Below, one piece after another: positions 9,009 to 18,388 of a stretch of DNA of 64,000 bases. Below the pieces are notes generated by a model. It was given only the letters and a program-made list of their open reading frames with translations. It ran no database searches and had not been told where the DNA came from. The first letter of the stretch is position 1, and the number at the start of each line of letters is the position of its first letter. The stretch covers positions 22,075 to 86,074 of the forward strand of contig JAGWAS010000006.1 in the NCBI GenBank assembly GCA_021296235.1, given 5' to 3'. Both the position numbers and the translations under genes were made by a program. The DNA is from Paracoccaceae bacterium (GTDB taxonomy: Bacteria > Pseudomonadota > Alphaproteobacteria > Rhodobacterales > Rhodobacteraceae).

Positions 9009-9023
9009 ATGCCGGGGAATGAG

Positions 9024-11459
9024 ATGAAATCGCGCACAAAAGTTGTGGTAATCGGAGGCGGCATAGCCGGCTGCTCGACACTCTATCATCTAACGCAGGA
9101 AGGGTGGAGCGATGTTGTTCTGGTTGAGCGGAACGAGCTTACCAGCGGAACGACCTGGCACTCGGCTGCGCAGGTGACGAATTTCGGGATGAATCAAACG
9201 ATGGTGGGGTTGAAAACCCACTCGATCAATCTCTACAGGGAGCTGGCTGAGGATCCTGAGTATCCGATCAACTACCATCACGGCGATGGCGGCATCCGGC
9301 TGGCCAACACCGAAGAACAGATGCAGGGTTATCGTCACTTTGCATCCATGGCGCGCGGAATGGATGTGCATTTCGAGGTGATTGATGCCAGGGAATGTGC
9401 GCGGCGCCATCCACTAATCTCGACCGAAAACCTGATCGGTGGACTTTGGGATCCACTGGACGGTGACATTGATCCGGCCCAACTCTGCCAGGCACTTGCC
9501 CGGCGCGCACGTAAGGCGGGGGCCGAAATTTATCGCAATACGCCGGTCGTGGCGCTGACACAGCACAGAGATCACACTTGGACAGTTCACACGGAACAAG
9601 GGGATATCGACTGTGACATTGTTGTGAACGCCTGCGGATATCGGGTGAATGAGTTAGGCACGATGATGGGGGTGCACCACCCAGTCGCCTCAATGGAGCA
9701 CCAGTATTTCGTAACCGAGGAAATCGCTGCGATTCGAGAGGCCGGCCATCGCATGCCACTGTTGCGCTGCCCGATCTCGGACTATTACTGCCGCCAGGAA
9801 AAGAACGGGCTGCTGGTCGGCTTCTATGAACAGGATTGCAGGATCTGGGGCATGGACGGGATTGATCCGAATTTCGTCAATTCGCTTTGCCCCGATGATC
9901 TGGACCGCGTGTCCGATGTGGTTGAAGGTGCCTTTGCCCGCATGCCCGCACTCATGGAAGTGGGCATTCACACCATCGTCAATGGCCCCATCACGTACAC
10001 TATTGACGGTGCGCCGCTGGTCGGACCGATCCCCGGCAAGCGAAACGCTTTCTGCATCATTGGCCTGCGCGCGGGCCTCGGCGAAGGTGGCGGCCATGGC
10101 TGGCTTCTGGCGCAGCAGATCGTTCATGGCGAAGCCTGCTATGACATGTGGTGCCTTGATCCCCGTCGCTTCACCGGTCACGCCAATGTCGAACTGACCG
10201 CAATTAAGGCAATAGAGGATTACCGGAACGAATTCCGGTTTCATTTCCCGCACGAGCATCGTTCGGCCGGACGTCCTGCCAAGACCACCCCCCTGACGCC
10301 GGTTCTGGCAGCCGAAGGGGCTGAGTTCACCACCGTCAATGGATGGGAACGGGTTGACTACATCAGGCCCGCCCCGGATTTTCATGCGTCGCTTAGCTTC
10401 AACTTCGACGAGGCTTTCGATGTGGTCGCTTCCGAAGTGACGAACGTGCAGGAGAATGTGGGGCTTTGCGAGGTCAGTGGCTTCAACCGGTTCGAGATAA
10501 CTGGTTCCGATCGCCACGCGTTTCTTGACCGGATGTTCTGCGGCAACGTCGTCAAGCGGGATGGTCGGGTGGGGCTTGGATATCTTCTGAACCAACACGG
10601 CATGATCAAAGGGGAGGCGACGGTTGCCAATCTGCCTGCATCTGATCGCGGGCCTGAACGTGTGTGGTATGGCTCCGCTGCGGCAAGTGAGTTCCACGAT
10701 ATGGATTGGCTGACCCAGCACGTCAGTGAATGCGAGGACGTGCGAATCCGCAGCCTGACCAATGACCAGACAATCCTGGTGCTGGCCGGACCGAAAGCGC
10801 GCGACGTGCTTTCGTTCTGTTCACGCGGCAACTGGTCACGAAAGGCCTTCCCCTGGCTCAGCGTCCGCGAGTGCTTCATCGGCTTCGCCTCGGCAACCGT
10901 CATGGGCGTGAGTTTTTCGGGTGAACTGGCCTACGAAATCCATGTTCCGAATGCGTCGCTCCATGCAGCCTATCTGGCACTCCGGGAAGCAGGCGAACCG
11001 CATGGGTTGAAACTATTTGGCTCGCGCGCTGTGGAGTCGATGCGGATGGAAAAGGGATTCCTGCATTGGAAGGCCGAACTGATCACTGAATTCGACCCGT
11101 TCGAGACTTCGCTGGACCGGTTTGTGAAGTTGGAGAAGGGCGATTTCGTCGGAAAAGAGGCCCTCCTCAAACGGCGGGAAAACAGCCCTAGCAGGAAGCT
11201 TGTGACCTTGCAGATCGACACAACCCACGCGCCCGCACACGGCGGTGCCTCGCTGATGCGGGGCGGCAGAGTCGTAGGTACCGTTACCTCGGGCGACTGG
11301 GGGCACCGGGTTGGAATGAACCTCGCCTATGCATTCGTTGACCCCGACCTGGCCGAGATTGGCGGCACCATGCAGCTGGATCTGTGTGGTGTGCTGGTTG
11401 GGGCCGAAGTCATTGCTCCATCGCCGTATGATCACGGTCATGCGCGAATTCGAAGTTGA
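9024..11459 (+). CDS. FAD-dependent oxidoreductase fused to GcvT-like domain (dimethylglycine/sarcosine dehydrogenase-like)
   Basis: About 811 residues from ATG 9024, which is preferred over 9009 because GGGGAATGAG sits just upstream as a ribosome site. Domains in order: DAO-type FAD domain with VVVIGGGIAGCSTLYHL near the N-terminus; SGTTWHSAAQV, whose His is at the place where dimethylglycine dehydrogenase binds FAD covalently; a middle FAO-type segment; then a GcvT aminomethyltransferase domain (about 460-740, with MRMEKGFLHWKAEL and SLDRFVKLEKGDFVGKEALL) and its C-terminal barrel. Such enzymes oxidise N-methyl groups and pass the one-carbon unit to tetrahydrofolate. Many alphaproteobacterial paralogues exist with different substrates (dimethylglycine, sarcosine, betaine-related amines). 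It is monocistronic and faces the MetE-like gene. Confidence 0.9.
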   Translation: MKSRTKVVVIGGGIAGCSTLYHLTQEGWSDVVLVERNELTSGTTWHSAAQVTNFGMNQTMVGLKTHSINLYRELAEDPEYPINYHHGDGGIRLANTEEQMQGYRHFASMARGMDVHFEVIDARECARRHPLISTENLIGGLWDPLDGDIDPAQLCQALARRARKAGAEIYRNTPVVALTQHRDHTWTVHTEQGDIDCDIVVNACGYRVNELGTMMGVHHPVASMEHQYFVTEEIAAIREAGHRMPLLRCPISDYYCRQEKNGLLVGFYEQDCRIWGMDGIDPNFVNSLCPDDLDRVSDVVEGAFARMPALMEVGIHTIVNGPITYTIDGAPLVGPIPGKRNAFCIIGLRAGLGEGGGHGWLLAQQIVHGEACYDMWCLDPRRFTGHANVELTAIKAIEDYRNEFRFHFPHEHRSAGRPAKTTPLTPVLAAEGAEFTTVNGWERVDYIRPAPDFHASLSFNFDEAFDVVASEVTNVQENVGLCEVSGFNRFEITGSDRHAFLDRMFCGNVVKRDGRVGLGYLLNQHGMIKGEATVANLPASDRGPERVWYGSAAASEFHDMDWLTQHVSECEDVRIRSLTNDQTILVLAGPKARDVLSFCSRGNWSRKAFPWLSVRECFIGFASATVMGVSFSGELAYEIHVPNASLHAAYLALREAGEPHGLKLFGSRAVESMRMEKGFLHWKAELITEFDPFETSLDRFVKLEKGDFVGKEALLKRRENSPSRKLVTLQIDTTHAPAHGGASLMRGGRVVGTVTSGDWGHRVGMNLAYAFVDPDLAEIGGTMQLDLCGVLVGAEVIAPSPYDHGHARIRS

Positions 11460-11684
11460 ACCTGTCGTGAACGAAGGGCACGCAACAGCCCTTGTCGAAA
11501 ATGGCCTGGCACCGTCATTGTTGCACAAATCGGTTTTTGAACACAGTTCCGCTTTGCCGGGACAAATTTTGCCCATGGACCCCATGATGGGGATGCCAAG
11601 AGCGCTGGCGGCGTTCGGCACTGCGACGGAGGCTTGAGAATCCGGCACCAATCGGTTGTTGCGTAGGTCAGAACGGTCCAGAAT

Positions 11685-11864
11685 TTAAGTGGTTTGAGGA
11701 CTGATCAGTGATTGTCCTTCTGGGATCTGCTCGGAATGTTCTACGCCCACATCGCGCAACATGCTGTCAGAGTTTTCTCCCAACTCTTTCATTTTGCGGA
11801 TGATTCGCCGGCGTGCCAGAAGGTGCGCCGCTTCAGTCCACGCGTTTGCGGGTTTTCTCCGCAT
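11685..11864 (-). CDS. DUF1127-containing mini-protein
   Basis: A 59-residue reading frame inside the longer track ORF 11685-12263. It begins ATG (MRRKPANAWTEAAHLL) with CCAGG a few bases upstream. The segment ARRRIIRKMKEL..NSDSMLRDVGVEHSEQI matches the DUF1127 pattern: a basic helix followed by L-x-DIG-(hydrophobic)-x-x-x-x-I. DUF1127 (YjiS-like) proteins are small, basic and common in alphaproteobacteria, where some act with small RNAs or in phosphate, oxidative or stationary-phase physiology. Here the glycine of the DIG motif is kept (DVG) and the tail after it is longer than usual. It lies alone between the FAD oxidoreductase and the MetE-like gene. Confidence 0.55.
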   Translation of the reverse strand: MRRKPANAWTEAAHLLARRRIIRKMKELGENSDSMLRDVGVEHSEQIPEGQSLISPQTT

Positions 11865-12078
11865 GAACCTGGCTTGATCGTAAAGCGGACCCAATCCCGC
11901 AGTGTCTGAACAGCAATCCGGTTGAGGCGACTGCCCGGGATCGCAAGGGTTTGTTCTGCCTTGGCGCGGAACGCGACCGACCGTTTGGCATCTGGTGATC
12001 CCAGTCTTTGGTTGGTTCTGCAAAACCCTTGCTGGCGGATTCAAACAATGCCGTAGATCATTGACGAACCGCAACTGA
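11865..12078. other. Spacer between DUF1127 gene and MetE-like gene
   Basis: Both flanking genes read leftward. No further coding signal, tRNA or terminator was identified. The 225 bases between the FAD gene and the DUF1127 stop (11460-11684) are likewise empty. Confidence 0.4.
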
Positions 12079-13233
12079 TCATGGCCAGAGGACTTCACTG
12101 GCGATTCTTGCTCCCTCACAGAGTGCCCCAAGCTTTGCCCAAACAATGCGAGGTTCGACTTCAGTCTTGTAGGTTGCCTGAGAGGAAAAGCCACAATCCA
12201 CTCCTGCAATGACATTTTCCCTGCCGACACGTTCGGCGAAGCGGACAATCCGCTCCGCCACATAGTCGGGATGCTCGACGACGCTGGTTGAGTGAGTAAC
12301 CACTCCAGGGATTATGATCTTGCCTTCCGGCAATTTCACGTTCTCCCAAAGGTGATACTCATGCTCGTGGCGGGGATTGCCTGCCTCAAATGAATACGCA
12401 CCTGCATTCACAGCCAAGACCTGATTGATCATTCGGGGCAGGTCAGGTTCATGAATTCGCGGTCCCTGGTTAATTCCATAGCAGGTATGGAATCGAATTT
12501 TTTCTTCCGGGATGCCCTTGAGACTGTGATTAATTGCTTCAACATACAATGAGACCTTTGCAATGCGCTCCGGTTCTTCAAGAGACCTGTCCATGTAGAT
12601 ATTTGGCATGAAGGGGTCATCCACCTGAAGTAGCAACCCTGCATCGATGATCGCCCTGTATTCCTCAGAAAGCGCGTCTGCCACCGCAAACAGATAGCTC
12701 TCTTCGGTCTCGTAGTGTTCGTTGAAACCAACGCCGGTTACGGCGGCACAAGGCATGAATGCCTCGGTGCAGCCGAACTTGCCGATGGCAGATTTCAGGT
12801 TTTCGAGATCAACCCGCAGTGCCTCGTGTCCGACATAGGATATTTCCCCGACACAGCACATTGCGACAGAGGGAACGATGGCTGCGCCAAGATGAGCGCG
12901 GTTGAAGTACTCCAAATAGAACTCAGGAAAGGCCTCGCGCTCTTCCTCGTAGAAGTCGAGACCCGCGTTTGGCCGCGGATCAAAGCCAACCAACCTTTCA
13001 TTGATGTAGACCGCATGGCCCGGCTTCGACATTTCACCATCGGCCACAATGTCGATGCCCACTTCAACCTGCTTGGCAACCATCTCTTCCACCGCTCGGT
13101 TCAACATATGCGCGAACAGTTGCTCGTCCACACCGCTTCCATCAAACCGTTGCTTCAGCATGTCCAACAGATCATGTGGCCTCGGAAGGCTACCAACATG
13201 GGTGGTTAGAATTCGCTCAATGCTGTGTCTCAC
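12079..13233 (-). CDS. Cobalamin-independent methionine synthase (MetE C-terminal)-like methyltransferase
   Basis: A 384-residue protein corresponding to the catalytic C-terminal barrel of MetE only (COG0620). The N-terminal opening ILTTHVGSLPRPHDL is characteristic. Zinc-site residues are visible: FHTCYG (His-x-Cys), SFEAGNPRHEHE with the Glu, and GVDCGFSS with the second Cys. Relatives include core methionine synthases and zinc-dependent methyl or alkyl transferases such as epoxyalkane:coenzyme M transferase, so the acceptor thiol and methyl donor are uncertain. The start is GTG at 13233, supported by AAGG-rich sequence 7-14 bases upstream. The facing FAD/GcvT demethylase makes a one-carbon role plausible. 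Confidence 0.83.
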   Translation of the reverse strand: MRHSIERILTTHVGSLPRPHDLLDMLKQRFDGSGVDEQLFAHMLNRAVEEMVAKQVEVGIDIVADGEMSKPGHAVYINERLVGFDPRPNAGLDFYEEEREAFPEFYLEYFNRAHLGAAIVPSVAMCCVGEISYVGHEALRVDLENLKSAIGKFGCTEAFMPCAAVTGVGFNEHYETEESYLFAVADALSEEYRAIIDAGLLLQVDDPFMPNIYMDRSLEEPERIAKVSLYVEAINHSLKGIPEEKIRFHTCYGINQGPRIHEPDLPRMINQVLAVNAGAYSFEAGNPRHEHEYHLWENVKLPEGKIIIPGVVTHSTSVVEHPDYVAERIVRFAERVGRENVIAGVDCGFSSQATYKTEVEPRIVWAKLGALCEGARIASEVLWP

Positions 13234-14009
13234 GTGAACGCCTTTCCTTAGGCCTGACCGATTGCAACCTCATCACCGGCAGGTTGTCGTTCTTCCGCCA
13301 CTGCGCCGGACCGATCCAATGGCCGTTGACAGTCTTCAAGCTGATCCCACCTTAGCTCAAACGCAATTCATCTGCCATTCACTGTGAGCCCAGGAACGGA
13401 TTGTCACAGGTTTCTGGTTTGGCTGGCGAGACCCATAGCCGTCCTGGATATGGCGCGCGTCCCGCTGGCCGCAGGAAGAACGGAGCGGATTGCGAATTGG
13501 GTTGATTCGAGCGGATCAAACAGGGAATTTTGCTAGATCTGGTTTGCTTTTACTACGAAGACAGCCACTCACTGGGCAATGGCGTCTCCAGTTACCGAAG
13601 AACTTGCGCCAATGTCCCTAGCATAAACTATGTGCTGCATGTGCTATGGCGGGCTCAGCATTTGGGCCAGCAGTTGCCGGAGTTTGGCGCAGGCGAATGT
13701 CTCTTCAGTGATATGTGAATCTTGCGAATCACGATCTTGATTGCATGACGCTTGACCACCAACAATGATCGTCATTTCCGGGTTGAATTTTGGATAGGGG
13801 CAAACTCAATCTGCAACCGCCCCGCCCGGCAAGCCAAACGGCGGACCCCATGGGCCCTTGAGATCGATACCGCGTCCTCAGCCAATCCATTTGACATCAT
13901 TGCCTTTCCGGATTCATTTCTGCCAGCACTCCGACCCGTCTGGTTGCCGCATCCGCTGTCTCAACTTACTGGAGATAGCGGCATGCAACGCAAAACTACT
14001 GAGGGAAAT
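13234..14009. other. Gene-free spacer between MetE-like gene and tRNA-Gln
   Basis: No gene recognised on either strand. The leader of the MetE-like gene (13234-13400, minus strand) can fold locally: CAACCT and AGGTTG form a 6-bp stem around a 10-base loop close to the start. It does not match cobalamin, SAM or SAH riboswitch cores that I can recall. The long plus ORF 13858-14718 runs antisense through the tRNA and is rejected. Confidence 0.4.
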
Positions 14010-14084
14010 TGGCTGGGGTGGTAGGATTCGAACCTACGATACACGGTACCAAAAACCGCTGCCTTACCACTTGGCTACACCCCA
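14010..14084 (-). tRNA. tRNA-Gln (anticodon UUG)
   Basis: Read on the minus strand: acceptor TGGGGTG pairs with CACCCCA, the D arm contains AGCCAAGTGGTAAGGC, the anticodon stem GCGGT/ACCGT encloses loop TTTTGGT with anticodon TTG, and the T arm is GTAGG-TTCGAAT-CCTAC. The discriminator G is followed by an encoded CCA (14010-14012). All arms pair well, and the U1-A72 pair with UUG anticodon is the usual bacterial glutamine pattern. Confidence 0.96.
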
Positions 14085-14099
14085 AAATCGAGTGCCGGA

Positions 14100-14127
14100 A
14101 CTTAAGGTCGGCGACAGCATGGTGCAA
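14100..14127 (-). promoter_or_regulatory. Likely promoter of tRNA-Gln
   Basis: On the minus strand TTGCAC (14122-14127) and TTAAGT (14100-14105) are separated by 16 bases and lie 15 bases upstream of the mature tRNA 5' end, as expected for a sigma-70-type promoter. This is by eye only. Confidence 0.45.
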
Positions 14128-14358
14128 CCCCCGATCTGCCGTCCGGAATTGCTGTTTCACTTATGCTCCTTCTGGAAATCGGCGCATAGTTTCCGGACCA
14201 TCAGGATCCTGACCAAACAAACGCAGTTGGGCGGAACTTCAACTTTGTCGTTAAATGGTGAGTTTTCCTTGTGGATGCACATCCATCAATTGTCGCTCCG
14301 GTGGATCGAAATCAGGGCAAGCAATGAGGTAACGATGTCGGTTGACGCACTCTGGCGG

Positions 14359-14499
14359 CTACGGGCCGCGCAAAGCAGCACGGCAATTGTCCAAGCCCAA
14401 TTCGTTCAGCAATGCCACAACGCGCTCCACCTTAGACTGGCTGCGGATGGCGTGCGCCAAATAATCCCCTGCGCTTCGCTCCGTCAGGTTCGTTTTCAA
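14359..14499 (-). CDS. Possible 46-residue small protein, unrecognised
   Basis: Below the size limit of the ORF track. It begins TTG with GTGAAGG seven bases upstream as a reasonable ribosome site, and reads MKTNLTERSAGDYLAHAIRS, ending NELGLDNCRAALRGP then TAG. Composition is balanced and predicted largely alpha-helical, unlike the low-quality shadows around it. I recognise no family; it could also be the relic of a larger gene. Confidence 0.25.
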   Translation of the reverse strand: MKTNLTERSAGDYLAHAIRSQSKVERVVALLNELGLDNCRAALRGP

Positions 14500-14727
14500 G
14501 GTCGACCTTCACTTCGCGCCGATGCAGGCTCGGTTACCGGCACCGCAAATCGACAACTGTCTTTTGGCCCTTTCCAACTTTCATCGATCGATCGGATTCG
14601 GCGCAGAAACACAGATCAAAGGCGCAACAAACCCCGGCAAGTTGTCCCTATTGCAAAAAATGGTAACAGGGGCATTGCCGGACGCACCTCACAAGCGGAT
14701 GATCATCCGTTATTGTAGTTAATCTGT

Positions 14728-15975
14728 TTGTCTGAATCGCACCCGCATATTGAGCAGATTGATTTGACGATGCCGGAATCATTCACCAAGTCATTTACAC
14801 AGCAGGAAGCGTTGCCGCCTGAGGCAATTCAGGCAGCCAACAGGATCCTCGGCGGCGCCCGTCTTCACCGTTACGGAGGTTCGACGGAAGATCCGGGCGC
14901 AGCAATGGAACTCGAACGAGCATTTGCCAAGTGGCAGGGGGCCCGGTTCTGCCTTGCCTGCGCGTCAGGTGGACAGGCGATACAGATATCGTTGCTCGCG
15001 AACTTGGTTGAGCGCGGCGACCCGGTGCTGACCAATGGATTCACCTTGGCGCCGGTACCCGGTGCCATTCGTGCGGTTGGAGCCTGTCCGGTCTTGGTGG
15101 AAATCACCGACGACCTGGTCATCGACTGCAAACACCTCCTTGCCAAAGCCAAATCGTCGGGCGCCAAAGTTCTTCTGCTTTCGCATATGAGGGGCCATCT
15201 GGCGGATATGACACGGGTGGTTGAGCTTTGCTCCGATCTTGGAATTCTGCTGATTGAGGATTGCGCACACACAATGGGGGCGACTTTTCGCGGCATAAAG
15301 AGCGGTAATTTCGGCAGCGCAGCGTGTTTTTCGACACAAACCTACAAGCACATCAATTCTGGAGAAGGAGGATTGTTCACGACCAATAATCCTGATGCAA
15401 TGGCGCGGGCGGTGATCCTGTCGGGTTCATACATGAACTACGACATGCACGGCACATTGCCAGACGCTGCCCACTTTGAAAGTTCAAAATACGACTGTCC
15501 AAACCTGTCGTCCCGAATGGACAATCTGCGTGCGGCAATTTTGCTTCCTCAACTTCTTGGATTGGATGATGCAGTTGCCGCTTGGAACCAACGCTATCAA
15601 ATAGTTGCGAGTGCACTTTCCAAACTGGGTCCGACGGTGGCAATTCCGGATTCGCTGCCGGGTGCAGATCGCGTCGGTAGTTCGGTTCAGTTTCGCATTC
15701 CTGACTTCTCCAGCCACGATTGTGCTTCTCTGCAGGACAGGTTGAGGGAGCGGGGCATAAAGTTGGCGTGGTTTGGCAAAGGTGAACCGACCGGATTCAC
15801 ATCATCGCACCGGCACTGGCGATATCTTGACAGCCAATTGCTTCCAAATACCGACCGGATTCTGAGTACTCTGTTTGACCTGCGCCTGCCTCTCAGTTTC
15901 AGCAAAGATGATTGCACGTTGCTGGGCCGTATCCTGGTCGACGAAATATCCAGAATTGCGCAAATTGGAAATTGA
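14728..15975 (+). CDS. DegT/DnrJ/EryC1/StrS-type PLP aminotransferase
   Basis: A protein of roughly 400-415 residues with the features of sugar-aminotransferase-type PLP enzymes. It has ASGGQAIQISL for phosphate binding, LIEDCAHTMGA with the Asp that contacts the pyridine nitrogen, and CFSTQTYKHINSGEGG with the Schiff-base Lys near residue 203. The family usually transaminates nucleotide-linked keto sugars, but stand-alone members such as this have unknown substrates. The track start is a TTG at 14728 without a good ribosome site; ATG 14770 (MPESFTKSFTQQEALP) is probably nearer to the true start because family similarity begins there. No sugar-nucleotide genes are adjacent, though kdsA lies 4 kb away. 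Confidence 0.85.
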   Translation: MSESHPHIEQIDLTMPESFTKSFTQQEALPPEAIQAANRILGGARLHRYGGSTEDPGAAMELERAFAKWQGARFCLACASGGQAIQISLLANLVERGDPVLTNGFTLAPVPGAIRAVGACPVLVEITDDLVIDCKHLLAKAKSSGAKVLLLSHMRGHLADMTRVVELCSDLGILLIEDCAHTMGATFRGIKSGNFGSAACFSTQTYKHINSGEGGLFTTNNPDAMARAVILSGSYMNYDMHGTLPDAAHFESSKYDCPNLSSRMDNLRAAILLPQLLGLDDAVAAWNQRYQIVASALSKLGPTVAIPDSLPGADRVGSSVQFRIPDFSSHDCASLQDRLRERGIKLAWFGKGEPTGFTSSHRHWRYLDSQLLPNTDRILSTLFDLRLPLSFSKDDCTLLGRILVDEISRIAQIGN

Positions 15976-16489
15976 GCTGCCCCAAGCTCCCGAAATCAAT
16001 GCCGACCAGGCTTTTGGACATCCTTCCATGGACTCCTCATCCAGATTGCGTAGGGCGGTTGGCAGTCATTTTGCCTGTGGGATGCCGGAAGCACTCCGGC
16101 ACCTGCCTTCCTCATTCCCCTCCTGCGTGCCTCGCCGCCATGCCGAGTATGCTGAAGTCCGCGAACTTGCCCCCTGGCTCTTAGCCCTCCGGAAGGGCTC
16201 GGTTCCATCCGCTTGAACGTGTTCAACACTGTATCCTGTCGTTTCCGCTGTCCACATGGGGTCGCAATGAAGAGATGTGCTTTCTGTCAAGCGGTGTGCA
16301 AATGTTGCCGACAGCATGGGACACGGGAAATCCGCACGCATGGTTGTGTATCCAGCTGAGGCTGGTCTGTACAGTGGGCATCCGGGTCGAGGGCCGACCA
16401 ATTTCAAATGCCATCGGACGTTCAACGTTGGGAATTCAACCGGCCGAAGGAAGACACTGGTTATGACCGAACCGTTCGAAAGTCGCGGA
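15976..16489. other. Spacer with a 7-bp hairpin
   Basis: No gene seen. TGCCGGA-AGCAC-TCCGGCA at 16083-16101 forms a perfect 7-bp hairpin followed on the plus strand by pyrimidine-rich sequence. A second, AGCCCT-CCGGA-AGGGCT, sits at about 16183-16199. Either could end transcription of the aminotransferase or of cysNC converging from the right, but neither has a proper U-tract. Confidence 0.4.
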
Positions 16490-18388
16490 TCAACGCAGCG
16501 TTTTGAGCGTGCGTACGATTGCATCGGCGGCTTCGTCCGCAGGCAGTTTCGTCGTATCAATGTGCAGTTCCGGACATTCCGGTCGCTCGTAGGACGAATC
16601 GATCCCCGTGAAATTCAAGAGTTTGCCGCTGCGGGCCTTTGCATACAGTCCTTTTGGATCGCGCTCTTCACAGACGCTGAGGGGAGCATCAATGAAAATT
16701 TCCAGAAATTCTCCGTCCTCCAAGAGCGAACGAGCAAATTGGCGTTCGGACCGAAAGGGGGAAATGAAGGATACGATAACGATTAGACCTGCATCGATCA
16801 TCAGCTTCGCCACCTCCGCAACCCTGCGAATGTTCTCCACCCGGTCCGGGTCGGTGAATCCCAGGTCCCGATTCAGCCCGTGCCGCAGGTTGTCGCCGTC
16901 AAGCAGATAGGTATGCATTCCCAATGCGTGGAGCTTCTGTTCCAGCAGATCGGCAATCGTCGATTTTCCGGCTCCGGACAACCCGGTAAGCCAAATCACG
17001 CAGGGCTTCTGACCGATGGCGGCGGCGCGAAGTGATTTGTCGACCTTCATCTCTTGCCAGATGACGTTGCCGCCTCGGCGAAGCGCAAAGCCGATTAATC
17101 CGGCACCGACAGTTGCGTTTGTGAATCGATCAATGAGCACAAATGATCCCGTTTGCCGGTTCTCGATGTAGGGATCGAACGGCACTCGACGATCAAGGGA
17201 AATCTTGCAGTAACCGATTTCGTTCATTTCCAGGGTCTTGGCTGCCAATTGATTCAGCGAGTTCACGTCAATCCGGTGGGTCAGGTCACTGATTCGGGCG
17301 ATGGCGCAAGCACTGGCGAATCTTGCCAGATATTGCCGTTCCGGAAGCATTGGCTGCGTGTCCAACCAGATCAAATGGGCGGCAAAATGGTCTGTAGTGT
17401 TCGGCGGACTCCCGGCGGCGGCAATCATGTCACCGCGGCTGACATCGATTTCATCACCAAGCACGAGCGTAACCGACTGTCCCGCGACCGCATTTTCCAA
17501 ATCACTGGAGGGCCCGACAATGCGCCTCACGCATGACGTATGGCCAGACGGGCAGACAACGACCGGCATCCCGCGCTTGATGGAACCCGATGCCACAGTG
17601 CCGCTGAAGCCACGAAAATCAGGGTTCGGACGGTTGATCCACTGTACAGGCAGGCGAAAACCGCATGCCGCATTGTCCCTGTGGGATTCAGTGGTTTCAA
17701 GCAATTCCAAGACAGTGGGACCGTCGTACCATGGAATTCCGCCGCAAACCGAACAGACGTTTTCGCCTGTCAACGCAGAAATCGGCACGGCGGCAACATC
17801 CTGAAATTTCAATTCGCTTGCGAAACTTTTGTAATCGTCAGAGATGGTTTGGAACATCGCGGCATTGTGGCCAACAAGATCCATCTTGTTGACTGCCAGA
17901 ATGACATGGCGAATACCCATCAGTGAGGCAATATGGCTGTGTCGGCGTGTCTGTGTCAGGATTCCCTTGCGCACATCCACAAGAATGAGTGCAAGATCGG
18001 CGGCGGTGGCGCCCACAACCATGTTGCGCGTGTATTGCTCGTGACCGGGCGTATCGATTGCGATGAATCTGCGTCGGTTGGTTTCGAAGTGACGCCACGC
18101 CACATCAATGGTAATTCCCTGTTCGCGCTCCGCCTGCAAACCGTCCACCAGCAAGGCCAGATCTACATCGTCCCCCTGGGTGCCATGGACCCTGCTTGCT
18201 GTTCCGGCTTCCTCGAATTGATCTTCAGGAACCGTCCCGGAATCACAAAGCAGCCGGCCAAGGAGGGTCGACTTGCCGTCATCCACGGATCCGCAGATGA
18301 TGAACCGCAGTAGTTCCTTTTTGGTCTGCGGGGAGGAAAGTTCCTTCGTGCCGTTTGATTTGACCGACACGTGATCGGCGGCCGGCAT
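16490..18388 (-). CDS. cysNC: Bifunctional sulfate adenylyltransferase subunit 1 / APS kinase
   Basis: A 632-residue fusion. The N-terminal GTPase CysN (about 1-430) has [17 protein letters not shown] (P-loop), [12 protein letters not shown] (G3) and AVNKMDLV (G4), followed by elongation-factor-like beta barrels. The C-terminal APS kinase CysC (about 445-632) has [20 protein letters not shown] as its P-loop, plus [15 protein letters not shown] and [13 protein letters not shown]. It activates sulfate to APS with CysD and then phosphorylates APS to PAPS. The start ATG overlaps the cysD stop (TGATG), implying translational coupling. The N/C fusion is common in proteobacteria. Confidence 0.96.
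   Translation of the reverse strand: MPAADHVSVKSNGTKELSSPQTKKELLRFIICGSVDDGKSTLLGRLLCDSGTVPEDQFEEAGTASRVHGTQGDDVDLALLVDGLQAEREQGITIDVAWRHFETNRRRFIAIDTPGHEQYTRNMVVGATAADLALILVDVRKGILTQTRRHSHIASLMGIRHVILAVNKMDLVGHNAAMFQTISDDYKSFASELKFQDVAAVPISALTGENVCSVCGGIPWYDGPTVLELLETTESHRDNAACGFRLPVQWINRPNPDFRGFSGTVASGSIKRGMPVVVCPSGHTSCVRRIVGPSSDLENAVAGQSVTLVLGDEIDVSRGDMIAAAGSPPNTTDHFAAHLIWLDTQPMLPERQYLARFASACAIARISDLTHRIDVNSLNQLAAKTLEMNEIGYCKISLDRRVPFDPYIENRQTGSFVLIDRFTNATVGAGLIGFALRRGGNVIWQEMKVDKSLRAAAIGQKPCVIWLTGLSGAGKSTIADLLEQKLHALGMHTYLLDGDNLRHGLNRDLGFTDPDRVENIRRVAEVAKLMIDAGLIVIVSFISPFRSERQFARSLLEDGEFLEIFIDAPLSVCEERDPKGLYAKARSGKLLNFTGIDSSYERPECPELHIDTTKLPADEAADAIVRTLKTLR

Larger units (their letters stand above)
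14085..14727. other. Spacer, mostly empty, with one possible small ORF
   Basis: Beyond the tRNA-Gln promoter nothing is recognised except a 46-codon minus-strand frame at 14359-14499 (separate entry). It should contain the promoter of the DegT-type aminotransferase. Confidence 0.4.

Noticed and set aside
9690-10721. 343-codon minus-strand ORF
   Set aside because: Fully inside the FAD/GcvT oxidoreductase, with no family resemblance; shadow frame of a GC-rich gene.
12715-13209. 164-codon plus-strand ORF
   Set aside because: Shadow of the MetE-like gene, no domain and no ribosome site.
13234-13420. Possible cobalamin, SAM or SAH riboswitch before the MetE-like gene
   Set aside because: Pieces such as CCGCCACTG and ACCTGCC occur but in the wrong order or strand, and no pseudoknot core of SAM-II or SAH type can be assembled.
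13858-14718. 286-codon plus-strand ORF
   Set aside because: Runs antisense through tRNA-Gln and has no protein-like pattern; the 'GRIRTYDTRYQKPLPY' part is a translated tRNA.
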